From: Oscillospiraceae bacterium
GTDB taxonomy: Bacteria > Bacillota > Clostridia > Oscillospirales > Oscillospiraceae
DNA: 33,110 bases
Assembly (NCBI GenBank): GCA_902785905.1
Contig: CADAAM010000030.1
Coordinates: 1-33,110 of the forward strand
Direction: 5' to 3'
The notes beneath the pieces are model-generated. The model saw only the letters and a list, made by a program, of their open reading frames with translations. It was not told the origin of the DNA and made no database searches. This document shows, one piece after another, positions 31,769 through 33,110 of this stretch (position 1 is its first letter; every line of letters begins with the position of its first letter). Both the position numbers and the translations under genes were made by a program.

Positions 31769-33110
31769 TTACTTCGCTTCCTGCATCTTGCGGATCTCGA
31801 TGCGCTTTCTGCGGCCCTCGATGAAGACGGGCAGCTCCTTCGGGCGGTCGAAGTAGTCGATGCTCTCCACATAGGTGCGCTTTCTCAGGTGGATCGCGTC
31901 AAACTTGCATCTTGTGGTGCAGACGCCGCAGCCGAGGCACTTGTTCGGGTCGACGAAGGAGGCGCCGCAGCCGAGGCAGCGGGCGGTCTCCGCCTTGACC
32001 TGTTCCTCGGTGAAGGCTTTGCGGTCGTCCCTGAAGCTCAGCGCCTTGCTCTCGTCCCTACCGGGGACCTGGCGCTCAGCGGGATCATAGCCGCGCCTGA
32101 CCGTGTCGAAGTCCACGTTCTCCTTGTCGAAGGAGCGGTAGGTGAGGCGGTCGCGGCCGATGGTGAGGCTCTGTCCGGGCTGCACAAAGCGGTGGATGGA
32201 GATGGCGGCCTGCTTGCCCTGGGCGATGGCGTCGATGGCGAACTTCGGCCCGGTGTGCACGTCGCCGCCCGCGAAGATGTCGGGCTGGGCGGTCTGATAG
32301 GTGACCTCGTCGGCGATGACGCGGCCTTTTTCGTCGCAGGTGAGCGCGCCGAGGTCGAGACCCTCCAGGTCGATGCGCTGGCCGATGGCAGCGAGCACCG
32401 CGTCGCAGCGGAGCTTTTTGTCGCCCTCGCAGACGAGAGCGGCGACCCTGCCGTTCTTGCCCTCGATCTCAACGGGCTTGTGCTCGAAGACGAAATGCAC
32501 GCCCTCTTCCTTCGCCTCCGCAACCTCGAGGGGATCGGCGGGCATGTCGGATTCCTTGCGGCGGTAGGCCACCGTGACCTGCGCGCCGAGGCGGGCGGCG
32601 GTGCGGGCCACGTCCATGGCGACGTTGCCGCCGCCAATGACGACGACCTTCTTGCCGACGGCGGGACGCGCGCCGGCATTGACCTCGCGCAGAAAGTCGA
32701 TCCCGCCCCAGACGCCCTTGAGCTCTTCGCCGGGAATGCCGAGGGCGGCGGACTTCTGCGCGCCGACGGCGAGATAGAAGGCGTCGAAGCCCTGACGGCG
32801 GAGCTCGTCGATGGTGATGTCCTTTCCGACCTCCACGCCGCAGCGGAAGACCACGCCCAGCTCCTTGAGCACGTCGATCTCACTGTCGAGCACGGGCTTT
32901 TCCAGCCGGAAGGAGGGAATGCCGTAGCGGAGCATGCCGCCGGGCAGTTCGTTTTTATCGAAGACCGTTACCTTATAATTATCACACGCGAGGAAGTAGG
33001 CGCAGCTCAGGCCCGCGGGGCCCGCGCCGATGACGGCGATCTTCTTGTCGGAGAAGTCGTAGAGCTTCTTCGGCACGAAGCGGGACGCGCGCTCGAGCTC
33101 CCTGTCGGCG
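31769..33110 (-). CDS. FAD/NAD(P)-binding oxidoreductase with C-terminal Fe-S motifs, 5' end outside the window
   Basis: The frame stays open to the right edge (ADRELERASRF before VPKKLYDF), so the first methionine is outside. Visible parts are the FAD Rossmann motif VIGAGPAGLSCA, the second Rossmann motif VVIGGGNVAMDVARTAARLG for NAD(P), and FAGGDVHTGPKFAIDAI near the flavin. At the C-terminus CLGCG and then CLGCGVCTTRCKFDAI could bind an iron-sulfur cluster. This architecture is like the small subunit of NADPH-dependent glutamate synthase and related electron-transfer subunits of larger reductases. Without the upstream part the partner and substrate cannot be fixed. Confidence 0.9.
   Translation of the reverse strand, partial: ADRELERASRFVPKKLYDFSDKKIAVIGAGPAGLSCAYFLACDNYKVTVFDKNELPGGMLRYGIPSFRLEKPVLDSEIDVLKELGVVFRCGVEVGKDITIDELRRQGFDAFYLAVGAQKSAALGIPGEELKGVWGGIDFLREVNAGARPAVGKKVVVIGGGNVAMDVARTAARLGAQVTVAYRRKESDMPADPLEVAEAKEEGVHFVFEHKPVEIEGKNGRVAALVCEGDKKLRCDAVLAAIGQRIDLEGLDLGALTCDEKGRVIADEVTYQTAQPDIFAGGDVHTGPKFAIDAIAQGKQAAISIHRFVQPGQSLTIGRDRLTYRSFDKENVDFDTVRRGYDPAERQVPGRDESKALSFRDDRKAFTEEQVKAETARCLGCGASFVDPNKCLGCGVCTTRCKFDAIHLRKRTYVESIDYFDRPKELPVFIEGRRKRIEIRKMQEAK

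Overview
The window looks like chromosomal DNA of a GC-rich, spore-forming gut Firmicute, most likely Oscillospiraceae/Oscillospirales. The evidence is spoIIID, a class III (Firmicute-type) fructose-1,6-bisphosphatase, a DUF1385/YqhQ-prmC pair, a clostripain-family protease, strong AGGAGG ribosome sites and consensus sigma-A promoters. The genus cannot be fixed from the sequence alone. Most genes are housekeeping genes. The unusual material is in the intergenic regions, which are rich in structured repeats, and in a few genes that appear to have lost internal segments.

Layout: 1-424 holds a repeat copy, a long hairpin and a consensus promoter. 425-3180 is an HD-GYP membrane phosphodiesterase followed by an MFS transporter. 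3309-3560 is spoIIID, behind a SigE-like promoter. 3561-3850 is a hairpin island. 3853-7818 (minus strand) holds a VOC protein, a broken GT4 glycosyltransferase and fbp. 7843-8160 is a composite repeat. 8165-9627 (minus) is a two-gene operon of a PfkB kinase and a nitroreductase with a near-consensus promoter. 9628-10141 is another hairpin cluster. 10142-14658 holds galM, a membrane-anchored clostripain-like protein and a small helical protein. 14888-17702 is an isolated pair of polysaccharide genes (initiating glycosyl-phosphate transferase and O-antigen ligase/polymerase-like protein).

From 27043 down to 17763 all genes run on the minus strand: response regulator, histidine kinase, yqhQ-like, prmC, recA, recX, rimO, pgsA, cysS. 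Several are translationally coupled. 27474-31711 (plus) is an iron-type ABC importer (lipoprotein, fused double permease, ATPase). It converges, through a bidirectional terminator, on a 5'-truncated FAD/NAD(P)/Fe-S oxidoreductase that runs off the right edge.

The main discovery candidate is a composite intergenic repeat of up to five hairpins at four loci (about 99-265, 7866-8144, 11195-11381, 28712-28937). Between copies, both arms of a stem change together; one stem has six compensated pairs. The copy inside the ABC operon is flanked by an 11-bp direct repeat, which suggests a mobile, MITE-like element whose DNA or RNA fold is under selection. Other oddities are an ACATAAA motif repeated at an exact 14-nt period, unrelated perfect 12-14 bp hairpins clustered in intergenic regions, an identical 32-nt hairpin at two distant sites, and three genes (glycosyltransferase, response regulator, permease) that seem to lack short internal segments.
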